Assembly (NCBI RefSeq): GCF_023250475.1 | Contig: NZ_JAHFAQ010000002.1 | Coordinates: forward strand, 1 to 43,801 | Length of the DNA stretch: 43,801 bases | Source: Sulfuricurvum sp. | GTDB taxonomy: Bacteria; Campylobacterota; Campylobacteria; Campylobacterales; Sulfurimonadaceae | Reading direction: 5' to 3' | Shown: positions 10,084-20,837 of the stretch, piece by piece | Numbering within the stretch: the stretch's first letter is position 1 | Layout of the letters: each line of letters opens with the position of its first letter | The notes under the pieces: generated by a model | The model's input: the letters and a program-made list of their open reading frames with translations, nothing else | Database searches by the model: none | What the model was told of the DNA's origin: nothing | Made by a program: the position numbers and the translations under genes

Positions 10084-10758
10084 ATGAATCTAGATCAAAT
10101 CGACTGGGCAAAATCAGAGCTTCTCCCCGTTATCGTCCAAGACTCCACATCTTTGGAAGTATTGATGATGGCGTATATGAATCGTGAAGCATTGGAGCTC
10201 TCCCTTTCGACGCGAATAGCCCACTACTTCTCCCGTTCCAAACAGCGTCTTTGGAAAAAAGGGGAATCGAGCGGTCATCTGCAGCAGATCGAAAAATTTC
10301 TCCTCGATTGCGATAATGACACGCTCCTCATTATCGTCCGTCAAGAAGGGGTAGCGTGCCATACCGGACGTAAATCCTGTTTCTTTACCGACATCGAAAC
10401 CGGTGAATCCATCAGCGAGCCCCAAATCGATACAACAACGACTTACGGCATTATCGATGAACTTTACCATACGATCCTCAATCGTAAAAACGCTGATCCT
10501 GAAACCTCTTGGACCGCCAAACTTTTAAGTAAAGGGGATAATGCGATCCTCAAAAAAGTAGTCGAAGAGGCAGGTGAATTCAGTTTTGCAATCAAAGACG
10601 GCAATGAAGATGAAATTATTTACGAATGTGCCGATTTAGTGTATCACGTCTTGGTCGCACTGGGACACAAAAATATCTCTCCCGATCGTATCAAACAAGA
10701 GCTTGCCCGACGATTCGGGATGAGCGGGATTGCGGAGAAAAACGCTAGGGAAAAATGA
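10084..10758 (+). CDS. hisIE: Bifunctional phosphoribosyl-AMP cyclohydrolase / phosphoribosyl-ATP pyrophosphatase
   Basis: HisI motif LLDCDNDTLLIIVRQEGVACHTGRKSCF plus HisE domain KKVVEEAGEFSFAIKDGNEDEIIYECADLVYHVLV. Confidence 0.95.
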   Translation: MNLDQIDWAKSELLPVIVQDSTSLEVLMMAYMNREALELSLSTRIAHYFSRSKQRLWKKGESSGHLQQIEKFLLDCDNDTLLIIVRQEGVACHTGRKSCFFTDIETGESISEPQIDTTTTYGIIDELYHTILNRKNADPETSWTAKLLSKGDNAILKKVVEEAGEFSFAIKDGNEDEIIYECADLVYHVLVALGHKNISPDRIKQELARRFGMSGIAEKNAREK

Positions 10759-11270
10759 AAGCAAAAATAATCGAGTTCATCCATCATCTGATTATCTACG
10801 ATTACTTCCTTTTCGGAGGAATTTTTGTCCTTTTTCTCTTGTTATTGGTATTGGCAATTGCTCTGCGACATAAAATGGCTTTGGCAATTGCTTTTGTCGT
10901 TTTGGCATTTGGCGTATTGACAGCTGGACCGATTGTCGGATACCTTCAGCTGCATCACTACCTGTTTAAAAACAAAATTATTCTCCATGAAGTTAAAGCA
11001 CTCCAATTTACCGAGGCGCTTTTAATAAAAGGGGATATCAGCAACACTTCGAAACGCTCTTTTCAGGAATGTACCGTTTCTACAGGTGTCTACAAAGTCA
11101 CTCACAACCGTTATTTAGATCGTCTCTATCCCTATGTTCCGTTTAAAAAAAGTTCTCTGAAAGTGATCGAGAGTATACCTCCGGGCAAATCAAAACCCTT
11201 TAAACTTTTTGTTGAACCGTTCAGCTATACTAAAGACTTCAATATCACTATAAAGGCGGAATGCCGATGA
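10755..11270 (+). CDS. DUF2393-like membrane protein, copy 1
   Basis: N-terminal TM helices, extracytoplasmic domain with ALLIKGDISNTSKRSFQECTV and PPGKSKPFKLFV; 4-nt overlap with hisIE. Confidence 0.65.
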   Translation: MKAKIIEFIHHLIIYDYFLFGGIFVLFLLLLVLAIALRHKMALAIAFVVLAFGVLTAGPIVGYLQLHHYLFKNKIILHEVKALQFTEALLIKGDISNTSKRSFQECTVSTGVYKVTHNRYLDRLYPYVPFKKSSLKVIESIPPGKSKPFKLFVEPFSYTKDFNITIKAECR

Positions 11271-11797
11271 GCCCGTTAACGATATGGCATTATCTTTTAT
11301 TAGTCGTACTGGGACTTCTGTTTCTAATTGGAATTCTTGTCTCACTGCGGACAAATTCAAAGTTTTCTATTTTTACTACGATATCGCTTATCCTTGTTTT
11401 AATAGGCTTTTTTAGTTGGATATCCATCAATGAGAAGGTTTATGTTCTTGAAGTTTCACAACTCGATCAAGAGCGCTATTACCAATCTGAGCAGATTCTC
11501 TTAAAAGGAACCGTCCGTAACGTAGGAAACTATCCGGTCGCAAATGTTGTTGCAACCGTGAAACTGATTAATTCCCACGGCGGCGTCACCGGAAAACAAT
11601 CCATCTTTACTCAGCCATCCGCATTTGCCGAGATCTACGAAGGGGATAATCCAAATTTTAAACGCCAAACAATAGCAAAAGAGCAGGTTATTGCCGATTA
11701 TTTAAGTCCCGGAAAGTCTAAAACATTTATCATAATGATGGATTATCCCCCATACTTTCAGCATGCTACCTTTGACGTTACGGCAAAGGCCAACTAA
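11261..11797 (+). CDS. DUF2393-like membrane protein, copy 2
   Basis: N-terminal TM helices, ILLKGTVRNVGNYPVANVVATV and SPGKSKTFIIMM, paralogous to the upstream ORF. Confidence 0.65.
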   Translation: MPMSPLTIWHYLLLVVLGLLFLIGILVSLRTNSKFSIFTTISLILVLIGFFSWISINEKVYVLEVSQLDQERYYQSEQILLKGTVRNVGNYPVANVVATVKLINSHGGVTGKQSIFTQPSAFAEIYEGDNPNFKRQTIAKEQVIADYLSPGKSKTFIIMMDYPPYFQHATFDVTAKAN

Positions 11798-11802
11798 GTC
11801 GG

Positions 11803-12765
11803 TTAATATTTTAGTCCCACAGTTTCTAAGGCTTTATTGATTGATCGGATCTGTCTGTTTTTATCTTTGCACCATAGCGGTGCGACCAAACTTTCATCAT
11901 CGATTCCGGCACTGATGCGTTGGACGCTCACATGGTGAGGTTTAAGAAGAAGCGCCTCTTTCAGTACTTCCAAATAGAGCTCTTGGGTAATCGGCTCAAA
12001 TTCCCCCCTTGCGTATTCGTTTGCCAATGCAGTCCGTTTAACCACATACAGGGGATGGTATTTCACCGAATCGATTCCTAAAGCGTACGCCTCTTTTGCC
12101 GTCTCCAGCATCATTGTTTTTGTTTCTCCCGGAAGACCGAAGATCAGATGCCCGCAGACATTCAATCCATACGATTTCGCTTTGAGAATCGTCTCTTTGA
12201 CACTCGCACTGTCATGTCCGCGATTTATACGCTCTAATGTCGTATCGTAGACCGATTGTATACCAAACTCAATCCATACTTCCGTATGACGTGAAAGCAA
12301 TGCTAAATATTCTAACGTCTCATCCGTAATGCTGTCGGATCGGGTTCCGATACTGATTCCGATAACATTATTAAAACTAAGAGCTTTGGTGTACAGCGCT
12401 TTAAGAGTCTCAAACGGTGCATAGGTATTGGTAAAGCTTTGAAAATAGACCATAAACTTCTCAGCAGTGTTTTCATCGCGTAAGCGTGAAGAGAGTGCAT
12501 TAAACTGCCACTCTAATTGCTGGAGCTGTTTTTCCAAATGGGGGTTGGAGAGTGATTGGAGATTGAGGAAAAAACCTTTCAATTCGCGGGCACGATCCAA
12601 ACTTGGGCTAAATGAATCGTTTTCGCAAAAAGTACATCCCCCTTTAGCGACCGTACCGTCGATATTCGGACAGGTGAATCCGGAGATTGAAACGGGAACT
12701 TTCGAGATTTTAGCCCCGAATTTACGGCGCAGATATTGTCCGTACGTGAAAATCTGCTCCCGCAT
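11803..12765 (-). CDS. Radical SAM protein, TIGR01212/YhcC-type
   Basis: CPNIDGTVAKGGCTFCENDSFSP; GIQSVYDTTLERINRGHD. Confidence 0.88.
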   Translation of the reverse strand: MREQIFTYGQYLRRKFGAKISKVPVSISGFTCPNIDGTVAKGGCTFCENDSFSPSLDRARELKGFFLNLQSLSNPHLEKQLQQLEWQFNALSSRLRDENTAEKFMVYFQSFTNTYAPFETLKALYTKALSFNNVIGISIGTRSDSITDETLEYLALLSRHTEVWIEFGIQSVYDTTLERINRGHDSASVKETILKAKSYGLNVCGHLIFGLPGETKTMMLETAKEAYALGIDSVKYHPLYVVKRTALANEYARGEFEPITQELYLEVLKEALLLKPHHVSVQRISAGIDDESLVAPLWCKDKNRQIRSINKALETVGLKY

Positions 12766-12774
12766 AAAGCTCTC

Positions 12775-14142
12775 TTAAATAATGTATTTGCCGGTAAAGC
12801 AGGCAGTACAGTAATTCTCTTCTTTGCCGTTGACACTGCTGAGCAATGCTTCGTTACTCAGATAACCCAAAGAGTCTGCTTCGATAAAAGCACAAATCTC
12901 TTCATTGGTCATATTCGCCGCGATCAGTTTCTCTTTGTCGGGAGTATCGACTCCATAATAACACGGATCGGTCGTCGGAGGGCTGGAAATACGCATATGT
13001 ACCTCTGCCGCCCCTGCCGCTTTCAGCATTCTTACGATCTGACGGCTTGTGGTTCCCCGTACAATAGAGTCATCGACAACGATAAGGCGTTTTCCTTTGA
13101 TCAAACGCTCAATCGGAGAAAGTTTCATCTTGACTTTCAAATCGCGCATCTCTTGGGTCGGCTCAATAAACGTACGTCCGATATAGTGATTCCGCATAAT
13201 CGCCATCTCAAAAGGGATTCCGCTTTGTTGAGAATATCCGATTGCTGCGGGAACACCGCCATCAGGAACAGGAACAACCATATCAGCTTCTATCGGCTGT
13301 TCGCTCGCCAGTGCTTTTCCCATCGCTTTTCGCATTTCATAGACGTTTTGGGTATAGACGTTTGAATCCGGACGGGCAAAATAGACATATTCAAAAATAC
13401 AGTGTTTCGGTGTCGGCTCGAACACTTTAATCGATTTCGGTGCTTTGTCTTTTTCAAAAATGAGGAGTTCGCCCGGTTCAACATCACGGATATATTCTGC
13501 CCCGATCAAATCGAATGCACATGTTTCCGAGGCAACGACGTAACCATCACCGACACGTCCGAGGCTCAAAGGACGGAATCCGTGAGGGTCACGCATTGCG
13601 AACATTTTAGAACGGCTCAAAAATACGAGGGAATAGGCCCCTTCAATTTTTTTAACCGCATCGATAATACGGTCGGTCAAATGATGCTGGTCACTTTTAG
13701 CGATCAGATGGATCAGATTTTCAGTATCCATAAACGTTTGGAAAATTGCCCCTTTTTTAATCAGAGCCTCCCGCACCTCTTTGGCATTGGTCAGATTTCC
13801 GTTGTGAACAATCGACATCTCTCCCAAATCGTAGCGGGCAAAAACCGGCTGAGCATCAAGGATTGAATCATCTCCTGCCGTCGAATAGCGGGTATGACCG
13901 ATCGCCATGTGCCCTTTGAGGGTATTCAATTTTTGAGTGTCGAATACCTGCGTGACCAAACCGCGGTCTTTGATCGTGTAGAGCTTTTCTCCGTCACTGG
14001 TACTGATTCCGGCAGCTTCCTGACCCCGATGCTGAAGGGCATGAAGTGAGAAATAAGCCAATTTTGAGGCCTCAGGATGATCGAAAATACCGACTACCGC
14101 ACATTTTTCATTTAAGCTACGCACTTCTTTTTCCTTATGCAA
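12775..14142 (-). CDS. purF: Amidophosphoribosyltransferase
   Basis: CAVVGIFDH...[11 protein letters not shown]; PRTase motif [18 protein letters not shown]. Confidence 0.97.
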   Translation of the reverse strand: MHKEKEVRSLNEKCAVVGIFDHPEASKLAYFSLHALQHRGQEAAGISTSDGEKLYTIKDRGLVTQVFDTQKLNTLKGHMAIGHTRYSTAGDDSILDAQPVFARYDLGEMSIVHNGNLTNAKEVREALIKKGAIFQTFMDTENLIHLIAKSDQHHLTDRIIDAVKKIEGAYSLVFLSRSKMFAMRDPHGFRPLSLGRVGDGYVVASETCAFDLIGAEYIRDVEPGELLIFEKDKAPKSIKVFEPTPKHCIFEYVYFARPDSNVYTQNVYEMRKAMGKALASEQPIEADMVVPVPDGGVPAAIGYSQQSGIPFEMAIMRNHYIGRTFIEPTQEMRDLKVKMKLSPIERLIKGKRLIVVDDSIVRGTTSRQIVRMLKAAGAAEVHMRISSPPTTDPCYYGVDTPDKEKLIAANMTNEEICAFIEADSLGYLSNEALLSSVNGKEENYCTACFTGKYII

Positions 14143-14914
14143 GTTCTAAACAGTCTTGAATACTGTACAGACCGTTTGGTTTTCCAACCAGCCATTTTGC
14201 CGCTCGAATGGCACCTTTTGAGAAGGTATTGCGGCTTGTGGCCGTGTGATGCAATTCCACAAACTCTCCGTCATTGTAAAATCCGACCGTATGGCGACCG
14301 ACGATATCTCCGCCGCGCAATGCCATTACGGCAATCTCATCTTTGGAGCGTTCGCCGATATTGCCGTTACGTCCGCTGACACGTACCGCATCAAGATCAA
14401 GATTTCGCCCTGCTGCTGCCGAATGGGCAAGAGTAAGCGCCGTACCGCTCGGTGCATCTTTTTTATGCCGATGATGCTGTTCAACGATCTCGATATCAAA
14501 TCCGTCCAGCGTTTTAGCCGCCATATGAACAAGCTGGTTTAAAAGAGCAACACCAAGTGACATATTGGTTGCATACAAAATCGGCATGGATTCGCTTGCC
14601 GTCTTCAGAAGATTCATCTGATGGGCGTCCATCCCTGTTGTGCCGATAACTAACGGCTTTGGATGGGAAATCGCTTGTTCCAACAAAAGTTGTGTCGCTT
14701 CCGGCAATGAAAAGTCGATAATGACATCGCTTCCATTCAATAACGTTGCCATATCGTTGGTGACCAAGACGGAAGGATCGATGGAAAAATTGAGTTCATT
14801 ACGGACATAGACCGCCCCTAATGAAATGTCACTTTCATGATGCAAATCTTCGATCAAAAGCTTCCCGACACGCCCGCCAGCACCAAATACACCTGCTCTA
14901 ATCATTTTGTACAA
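14135..14914 (-). CDS. dapB: 4-hydroxy-tetrahydrodipicolinate reductase
   Basis: [40 protein letters not shown]. Confidence 0.97.
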   Translation of the reverse strand: MYKMIRAGVFGAGGRVGKLLIEDLHHESDISLGAVYVRNELNFSIDPSVLVTNDMATLLNGSDVIIDFSLPEATQLLLEQAISHPKPLVIGTTGMDAHQMNLLKTASESMPILYATNMSLGVALLNQLVHMAAKTLDGFDIEIVEQHHRHKKDAPSGTALTLAHSAAAGRNLDLDAVRVSGRNGNIGERSKDEIAVMALRGGDIVGRHTVGFYNDGEFVELHHTATSRNTFSKGAIRAAKWLVGKPNGLYSIQDCLELA

Positions 14915-14991
14915 TCCCTATACTGCATTATTCTGATGACATTTTAGCGTCATAGTGTTTAAAAAGGCGTAAACAAACAGCTAAAAGAACG

Positions 14992-15933
14992 TTAATGATG
15001 ACCATCCACATACGCAATTGCCTGTAGCGCCGCTACCGCACCGTCGCCTGCAGCGCAAACAACCTGTTTCGATGCCGATTCGCGCATATCTCCCGCTGCA
15101 AACAGCCCAGGAAGCGAAGTTTTCATACTCAAATCAACTTTAACTTCACCCCATGGAGTCATCTCACATAAAAAGGAACCGTCTTCTTGGATCAGTACTT
15201 GATTATTGACATTGTTACCGACAAATACGAATACTCCGGGAACATCAATCTGACGCAATGAACTATCTTCAGCTTTCACGCGGATTCCGTTTACACCCGT
15301 CGTGTCTCCGAAAACCTCTTCCGGTACAGCGTTTAAAACCAGCTCAATATTTTCTGCAGCTTTAACGCGTGCTATGGTATTGGGAGCAGCGCGGAAAGAA
15401 TCACGTCGATGGATCAAATAAACTTTGGTACAGATTTTCGCGAGATACAGCGCCTCTTCCAAAGCCGTATCTCCCCCTCCGATAACCGCTACCTCTTTAT
15501 TCTTATAAAAGAAACCGTCACACGTGGCACACGTACTCACACCTCGACCGAAAAAAACATCTTCGCCGATAAATCCGGCACGCTTAGGAGCTGATCCGGT
15601 ACAAACTATAACACTTTTAGCCTCATCTACTGTTCCGTCAGATTTTCGGATCGTAAAAATACCGTCTTCGCGTCGCGATATACGGGTCACTTCGGACATT
15701 TCATGCTTGAGTCCGAAACGTTGGCACTGTTCCGGCCATGGGGACATAAAATCTATCCCACTTAAATTATGAGCAGTAGCTCCGGGATAATTTTCAATCT
15801 CTGAACTCATCGTGATCTGACCGCCGGGAAGACCTTTTTCAAACATCGTGACACTGTCCAAGCCACCTCGTGTGGTATACAATCCTGCAGTAAGTCCCGC
15901 AGGTCCGCCTCCGATAATCGCACAATCCAGCAT
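14992..15933 (-). CDS. trxB: Thioredoxin-disulfide reductase
   Basis: [12 protein letters not shown]; redox motif [32 protein letters not shown]. Confidence 0.95.
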   Translation of the reverse strand: MLDCAIIGGGPAGLTAGLYTTRGGLDSVTMFEKGLPGGQITMSSEIENYPGATAHNLSGIDFMSPWPEQCQRFGLKHEMSEVTRISRREDGIFTIRKSDGTVDEAKSVIVCTGSAPKRAGFIGEDVFFGRGVSTCATCDGFFYKNKEVAVIGGGDTALEEALYLAKICTKVYLIHRRDSFRAAPNTIARVKAAENIELVLNAVPEEVFGDTTGVNGIRVKAEDSSLRQIDVPGVFVFVGNNVNNQVLIQEDGSFLCEMTPWGEVKVDLSMKTSLPGLFAAGDMRESASKQVVCAAGDGAVAALQAIAYVDGHH

Positions 15934-16078
15934 CCAAAGCCTCCGCTTTTATTTTGCATATAATACACCTATGTAGTTGAAGTGTACCACAACAGAGTTA
16001 CGAGAAAAATCGTTTTAGAAAACTTTTAGATAATCAAAAGAAGAGGTATATAAGAGGAATTTTGGAGTATAGCCCATG

Positions 16079-16093
16079 CCCAAAATGGGCAAA
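16079..16093 (-). terminator. Small hairpin downstream of trxA
   Basis: TGCCCA-AAA-TGGGCA inverted repeat; no strong U tract. Confidence 0.35.
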
Positions 16094-16110
16094 GACTACA
16101 ATGTAATCAT

Positions 16111-16428
16111 TTACAGTAAAGCGTTTAGTTTATCGGCGAATGCTTGTTTAGAAGCGGCACCGACCATTTGTTCAACCACTTCTCCGTTTTTGAAGAAAAG
16201 GATTGTCGGGATAGAACGGATACCGTATTTAACGGCGATATCTTGCTCTTCATCCGTATTTACTTTACAGATATTTGCTTTTCCTTCAAATTCTGCCGCC
16301 AACTCTTCAATAACCGGAGCGATCATACGGCAAGGTCCACACCATGGAGCCCAAAAATCGACCAATGAGACACCCTCTTTGGTAATTTCGTCAAAATTAG
16401 ATACTGTCAATTCTGTGTATTTAGCCAT
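16111..16428 (-). CDS. trxA: Thioredoxin
   Basis: VDFWAPWCGPCRMIAPVIEELA. Confidence 0.98.
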   Translation of the reverse strand: MAKYTELTVSNFDEITKEGVSLVDFWAPWCGPCRMIAPVIEELAAEFEGKANICKVNTDEEQDIAVKYGIRSIPTILFFKNGEVVEQMVGAASKQAFADKLNALL

Positions 16429-16531
16429 GCGACTTCCTTGCGTTCAATGTTTATATTGGGTCATTATAACGCCACAATCTTTAAAATGACTTATTACATA
16501 ACTCTCACATTTTTTCTCAGGGAGAAGGTAT

Positions 16532-16864
16532 TCAGAGAGTGATATTTTCTATCAGTTCCAGAGTCTCATCATGAACAATTAAAGCATCGATGCAATAATC
16601 AAGATTGAGCTGTTTTTGCTGGAGATAGGCTTGGATAGCGCGGTTTAGTTTTTGAAGTTTTGAGCGGGTAATATTGTGTATTGCCTGCTCATAGCTCACG
16701 GCACTTTTGACTTCAACGAAATGGATCACACCATCACGCAATGCGATAATATCGATCTCTCCGAAACGGTTGTAGACATTTCGATCAATGATTCTAAATC
16801 CGCTTTGGCGGAGATACTCACACCCGCGCTCTTCGGCTATGTTGCCCCGAGCTCGCGTATGCAC
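16532..16864 (-). CDS. YraN/UPF0102 family endonuclease-fold protein
   Basis: GNIAEERGCEYLRQSGFRIIDRN...FGEIDIIALRDGVIHFVEVKS. Confidence 0.9.
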   Translation of the reverse strand: MHTRARGNIAEERGCEYLRQSGFRIIDRNVYNRFGEIDIIALRDGVIHFVEVKSAVSYEQAIHNITRSKLQKLNRAIQAYLQQKQLNLDYCIDALIVHDETLELIENITL

Positions 16865-16869
16865 GAAGG

Positions 16870-18945
16870 TCAGTCCAAATAGTCGGGCTTGATTACCTCG
16901 ACCTTTATTGATTTAAACCGGGCGGTTTTAATCAGTTCATCACACTCATCTCCGAAGAGAAAATTGATATTGCTGGCAGCATGATGAAAGGTCGTAAAGA
17001 GAGTCCCTTTTTTGACGGTAGAGCTCACTTTGACCCGCAACGGGGCACTCTGTCCATATTGGCTTTTGAGAACGACAAAATCTTTGTACTCAAAAAACTC
17101 CTCATCTTCGACACTCACCAGCAAGGTATCTTCACTATGGCTGCGGCTGAGTTTGTCACAGGCATTCGTTTGGGCACTGTTATTATAATGAACCAAAATA
17201 CGTCCGGTTGTAAGGTAATACCCCTCATGCTTTTGCTCTTTTAGAAGCTCTGCAACCTGACCGCGAGGAACATATTGATGGTAATGAAATGAACCCAATC
17301 CGTCTTTGGTTCGGAACGTACCAATGTGCAATACCGGCAGATCTTCTTCCTGTACCGGCCACTGCAATCCGCGCAGACGGTTGGTTTCAAGTTTTTCATA
17401 ACTTGCTCCGCCGAAACGGATTGGAGCATCAATCTGAACCGCCTCCCACACATCACGGGGAGATTTAAATCCTAAATCGGTTCCGTAGCGTTTGGATATT
17501 TCCGCAATTACTTCCCAGTCATCGGGCATCATAACGTTAATCAGCGGCTGAGAGAGATGCAGACGACGCTCTGCATTGACATAAACGCCTGTTTTCTCAT
17601 ACGCACTTTTCACCCCAAAGATAATGTCGGCAAATTTGGTAATCTCGTTATCAAAAAGTTCATTCACAACAATCAGATCAAGATTACTCAGGGCTGCGTG
17701 TATTTTATTTTGGTTCGGATGGATATGGGCAATATCTTCACTGATATTATAGAGTGCTTTAATTTTGCCCTCAACCATAGCATTAATCAGATCGGGAGTC
17801 ATCATCCCAACCTCTTTGGGCGGCTGATAATCGGGAGCGTAATACGGCAACATTCCGACATCACAGGTTCCCTGCACGTTATTCTGACCCCGCAGAGGCA
17901 TCAATCCCGCACCCCGTTTACCGATATTTCCGGTCAACATCGCCAAATGGGTGATGGCCATTACGGCATACGAACCGTCTAAATGTTCCGTGATCCCAAG
18001 ACCCCAGAAAAATAGGCTTTTACGTGTAGCGTATTTACGGGCAACCGTTCGAACTTCCTCCGCCAATGATTCATACCCCGGGATTTGAAGAAGAAACTCG
18101 GGGTTGGCATACGGATCGTTGAGAATAGAATTTTTATATTCCTCATACCCTTTAGTACGGCCATCGACAAATTCACTGTTAACCAAATTCTCAGAAAGGA
18201 TAACAAACGCCATCATATTGAGAATCATCAAATTCGCTTCGTACGGTATACTCAGGTGGTTCGTAGCCGACTTGGAGAGCTGTATACGACGGACATCCAA
18301 TACGGCAAGTTCGATCTCTTTTTGCTTGATTACATCGAGCATTCGGTTAGCGACGATAGGATGTCCCTCGGTCGTGTTGGATCCCATCACCACCATGTAC
18401 TCTGTTTCGTAAATATCATCGAACGGGTTGGTCATCGCCCCCTCGCCGATTGTCGTTCGCGTCCCTTTAAGCGAAGGGGAGTGGCAGACACGGGCGCAAT
18501 TATCAACGTGCGGAGAACCTACGACATGACGGGTAAAGTGCTGGAAAAGATAAGACCCTTCGCAGCTGGTACGAGCACCGCCGATCGCCGCAAAGCTGTG
18601 CGAACCATATTCATCGGTAATTGAACGAAGTTTACGGGCAACCAGTTCATAGGCACTCTCATAGCTGATCTCATAGAAATCATGATCGACCGGTTCGAGG
18701 TAGTCCATATCCAAATCGGTAAACAATGCGGCATTTTTGGCTAAAAATGATTTTCGAACACGAGCATTTCGAAGCCGTTTAGGGTGAGTCAGAAAATCCC
18801 AGCCCTGCTTTCCTTTGATACATAACCGTCCCTGCGAAACGGTCCCCTCTTCTTTTGCAAAGATTTTTTGGATTTTATTATCCTCTACTTCAGCGGAAAT
18901 ATCGCATCCCACACCGCAATAGGTACAAACGCTGTCGATAGTCAT
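16870..18945 (-). CDS. Formate dehydrogenase-like molybdopterin oxidoreductase catalytic subunit (Cys active site)
   Basis: CTYCGVGC...C [4Fe-4S] motif; CARVCHSPSLKG; GEGAMTNPFDDI; LRGQNNVQGTCDVG. Confidence 0.88.
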   Translation of the reverse strand: MTIDSVCTYCGVGCDISAEVEDNKIQKIFAKEEGTVSQGRLCIKGKQGWDFLTHPKRLRNARVRKSFLAKNAALFTDLDMDYLEPVDHDFYEISYESAYELVARKLRSITDEYGSHSFAAIGGARTSCEGSYLFQHFTRHVVGSPHVDNCARVCHSPSLKGTRTTIGEGAMTNPFDDIYETEYMVVMGSNTTEGHPIVANRMLDVIKQKEIELAVLDVRRIQLSKSATNHLSIPYEANLMILNMMAFVILSENLVNSEFVDGRTKGYEEYKNSILNDPYANPEFLLQIPGYESLAEEVRTVARKYATRKSLFFWGLGITEHLDGSYAVMAITHLAMLTGNIGKRGAGLMPLRGQNNVQGTCDVGMLPYYAPDYQPPKEVGMMTPDLINAMVEGKIKALYNISEDIAHIHPNQNKIHAALSNLDLIVVNELFDNEITKFADIIFGVKSAYEKTGVYVNAERRLHLSQPLINVMMPDDWEVIAEISKRYGTDLGFKSPRDVWEAVQIDAPIRFGGASYEKLETNRLRGLQWPVQEEDLPVLHIGTFRTKDGLGSFHYHQYVPRGQVAELLKEQKHEGYYLTTGRILVHYNNSAQTNACDKLSRSHSEDTLLVSVEDEEFFEYKDFVVLKSQYGQSAPLRVKVSSTVKKGTLFTTFHHAASNINFLFGDECDELIKTARFKSIKVEVIKPDYLD

Positions 18946-18970
18946 CCATTATTTCCTTGGAAGAAAGGCT

Positions 18971-19723
18971 CTATTGCCCTTTTTTAAAATTAGTGAAGTT
19001 TACAATTTTGTCTCTTAAGGACTGCGGAAGCAGCAAGACAATTCGAATTATTAAGTAAAATCTAAAAGGAAAAGCGTAGCGGATTCTTTTTTGTCGAATC
19101 GCATGGGTAATCCGCATAACCCCCTCTTCTGTACTCATTAAAAACGGCATTTTGAACCGGTTTTTTTGCGTCATCTCCGAATCGATAAATCCCGGCATAA
19201 TCGTCATCACCGTTATTCCATGCGGTTTAAGCTGATAATGCAACCCCTCCGCATACGCATTGAGTGCCCGTTTGGAGCTGCTGTATGCTATCGAAGTGGG
19301 CATTGTAAAAAGTGACGCGAGCGAAGAGATACAGACGATCTCACCGAATTTTTGTTCGATCAATTTGGGGATAATGGGTTCCAATAGGGCGTGAACGCTC
19401 AAAAAATTGGTTTTAAAGAGCCGTTCAAAATCCTCAAACGGGGTAATTCCCCCACCGTGACCGACCGATACTCCCGCGTTGAGGATGATCCGATCAATCG
19501 GTTGTTCGCTCAAGTACTCTCCGATCTTTCTCATCCCCTCAAAATCATTGACATCCGCGATGATCGTTTCAACGCTAGCACCCTTCTTTTGGCATCGTGC
19601 TGCTACATCGGTCAATCGATCTTCTCTTCTGGCAATCAATACAAGCTGATTTTTATTCGATGCATAATAGAGAGCCAACGCTTCACCTAAACCGCTGCTT
19701 GCACCTGTGATTATAATCCTCAT
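18971..19723 (-). CDS. Short-chain dehydrogenase/reductase
   Basis: ITGASSGLGEALA, LNAGVS, YSSSKRALNAY. Confidence 0.92.
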   Translation of the reverse strand: MRIIITGASSGLGEALALYYASNKNQLVLIARREDRLTDVAARCQKKGASVETIIADVNDFEGMRKIGEYLSEQPIDRIILNAGVSVGHGGGITPFEDFERLFKTNFLSVHALLEPIIPKLIEQKFGEIVCISSLASLFTMPTSIAYSSSKRALNAYAEGLHYQLKPHGITVMTIMPGFIDSEMTQKNRFKMPFLMSTEEGVMRITHAIRQKRIRYAFPFRFYLIIRIVLLLPQSLRDKIVNFTNFKKGQ

Positions 19724-19764
19724 CCTTTTTCTCCCGCAAGCAAATAGTCGATATAATTATACCC

Positions 19765-20604
19765 ATGAATGAAACACTAAAAATCGGGGAGATTAATATC
19801 CTCGTTATCGATCGGGATACGACACCCGGACTTTTTTTACGCGCATTGGATGAGAGCGATATTTTGCTACCGAATCAATACGTTACGGAGTCGATGCATA
19901 TCGGCGACACTCTTGATGTATTTGTCTATACCGACAGCGAATACCGTCCCGTCGCAACCACAGTAATGCCCAAAGCGATGGTCAATGAAATTGCCTTCGT
20001 TGAAGTCCTCGATACCAGTAGCATCGGTGCGTTTGTGGACTGGGGATTGCCGAAAGATCTATTCGTCCCCAGAGCACTTCAAAAACGGCCATTTGCCGTT
20101 GGAGAAAAACGGCTCGTTCGAGTCATACTCGATGAGCAAACCAACCGACTTGTGGGAACCGAAAAAATCAGCGGAGCGTTAGAAACTCCGCCGAAGAGTT
20201 TTTATCCGAACACTCCCGTTAAATTTATGATTATCGCCAAAACCCCTATGGGTTACAAAGTTATCGTCGATCATAAATATGAGGGGATGATCTATGCGAA
20301 TGAGATTTTTGAAGATGTCCGTGTCGGGCAAATCAAAAACGGCTTTGTGAAAATACTCAGAGCTGATGGTAAACTTGATTTATCCCTCCAAATGGTCGGA
20401 AAAGCGAAAGCTTCCAGTGCCGCCGATAAAATCTTCTCGATGATTAAAAGCAACGGCGGGATGTTGCCGTACAACTACAAAAGCGACCCTGATTTGATTC
20501 AAAAAACATTTGGACTCAGTAAAAAGAATTTTAAAAGTGCCTTGACACAACTCGTCGATAGTAAAAAAATAACAGTTCAGGAGAACGGAATATATGGGAT
20601 ATAG
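19765..20604 (+). CDS. S1-like RNA-binding protein, CvfB-type
   Basis: Repeated S1-like segments (GAFVDWGLPKDLFVPRALQ; YEGMIYANEIFEDVRVGQIKNGFVKILRADGKLDLSLQ) and C-terminal winged-helix-like region. Confidence 0.8.
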   Translation: MNETLKIGEINILVIDRDTTPGLFLRALDESDILLPNQYVTESMHIGDTLDVFVYTDSEYRPVATTVMPKAMVNEIAFVEVLDTSSIGAFVDWGLPKDLFVPRALQKRPFAVGEKRLVRVILDEQTNRLVGTEKISGALETPPKSFYPNTPVKFMIIAKTPMGYKVIVDHKYEGMIYANEIFEDVRVGQIKNGFVKILRADGKLDLSLQMVGKAKASSAADKIFSMIKSNGGMLPYNYKSDPDLIQKTFGLSKKNFKSALTQLVDSKKITVQENGIYGI

Positions 20605-20809
20605 ACCAAAAAAGAGCCCTTTTAGTCACCTAAAAGCGCGTAATCTCGTTTACAGTGAAGACGATCATACCTATACCCTCATCAGTTTTAATCGCGATAC
20701 TATGCTCTTGGAAGTTCATATTAATGATGGTAAAGAGACGAAGATCGTCACCGATTTTCCGTTTGCCCACCTCCCTAAAAAGATCAAGCAGGAACTCAAT
20801 CCGCTATAA
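20594..20809 (+). CDS. Small hypothetical protein (71 aa) overlapping the CvfB-like gene
   Basis: Complete same-strand ORF overlapping the upstream stop by 11 bp; fills the gap to ppnP. Confidence 0.6.
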   Translation: MGYRPKKSPFSHLKARNLVYSEDDHTYTLISFNRDTMLLEVHINDGKETKIVTDFPFAHLPKKIKQELNPL

Positions 20810-20837
20810 TGCGGCCATTATTTTTCAAAGGATTCGA

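Noticed and set aside
12736-13866. Plus-strand ORFs of 209 and 154 aa over purF
   Set aside because: Antisense shadow ORFs; purF is unambiguous.
16079-16093. Palindrome TGCCCAAAATGGGCA as a regulator site for trxA/trxB
   Set aside because: Lies at the 3' side of trxA on its own strand and is short; more likely a weak terminator than an operator.
18480-18510. Possible selenocysteine codon in the FDH active site
   Set aside because: The codon in CARVCHSP is TGC (Cys), so no Sec insertion is needed.
18085-18624. 179-aa plus-strand ORF inside the formate dehydrogenase gene (also 17557-17982)
   Set aside because: Shadow ORFs on the opposite strand of a conserved enzyme; no start context or recognisable domain.
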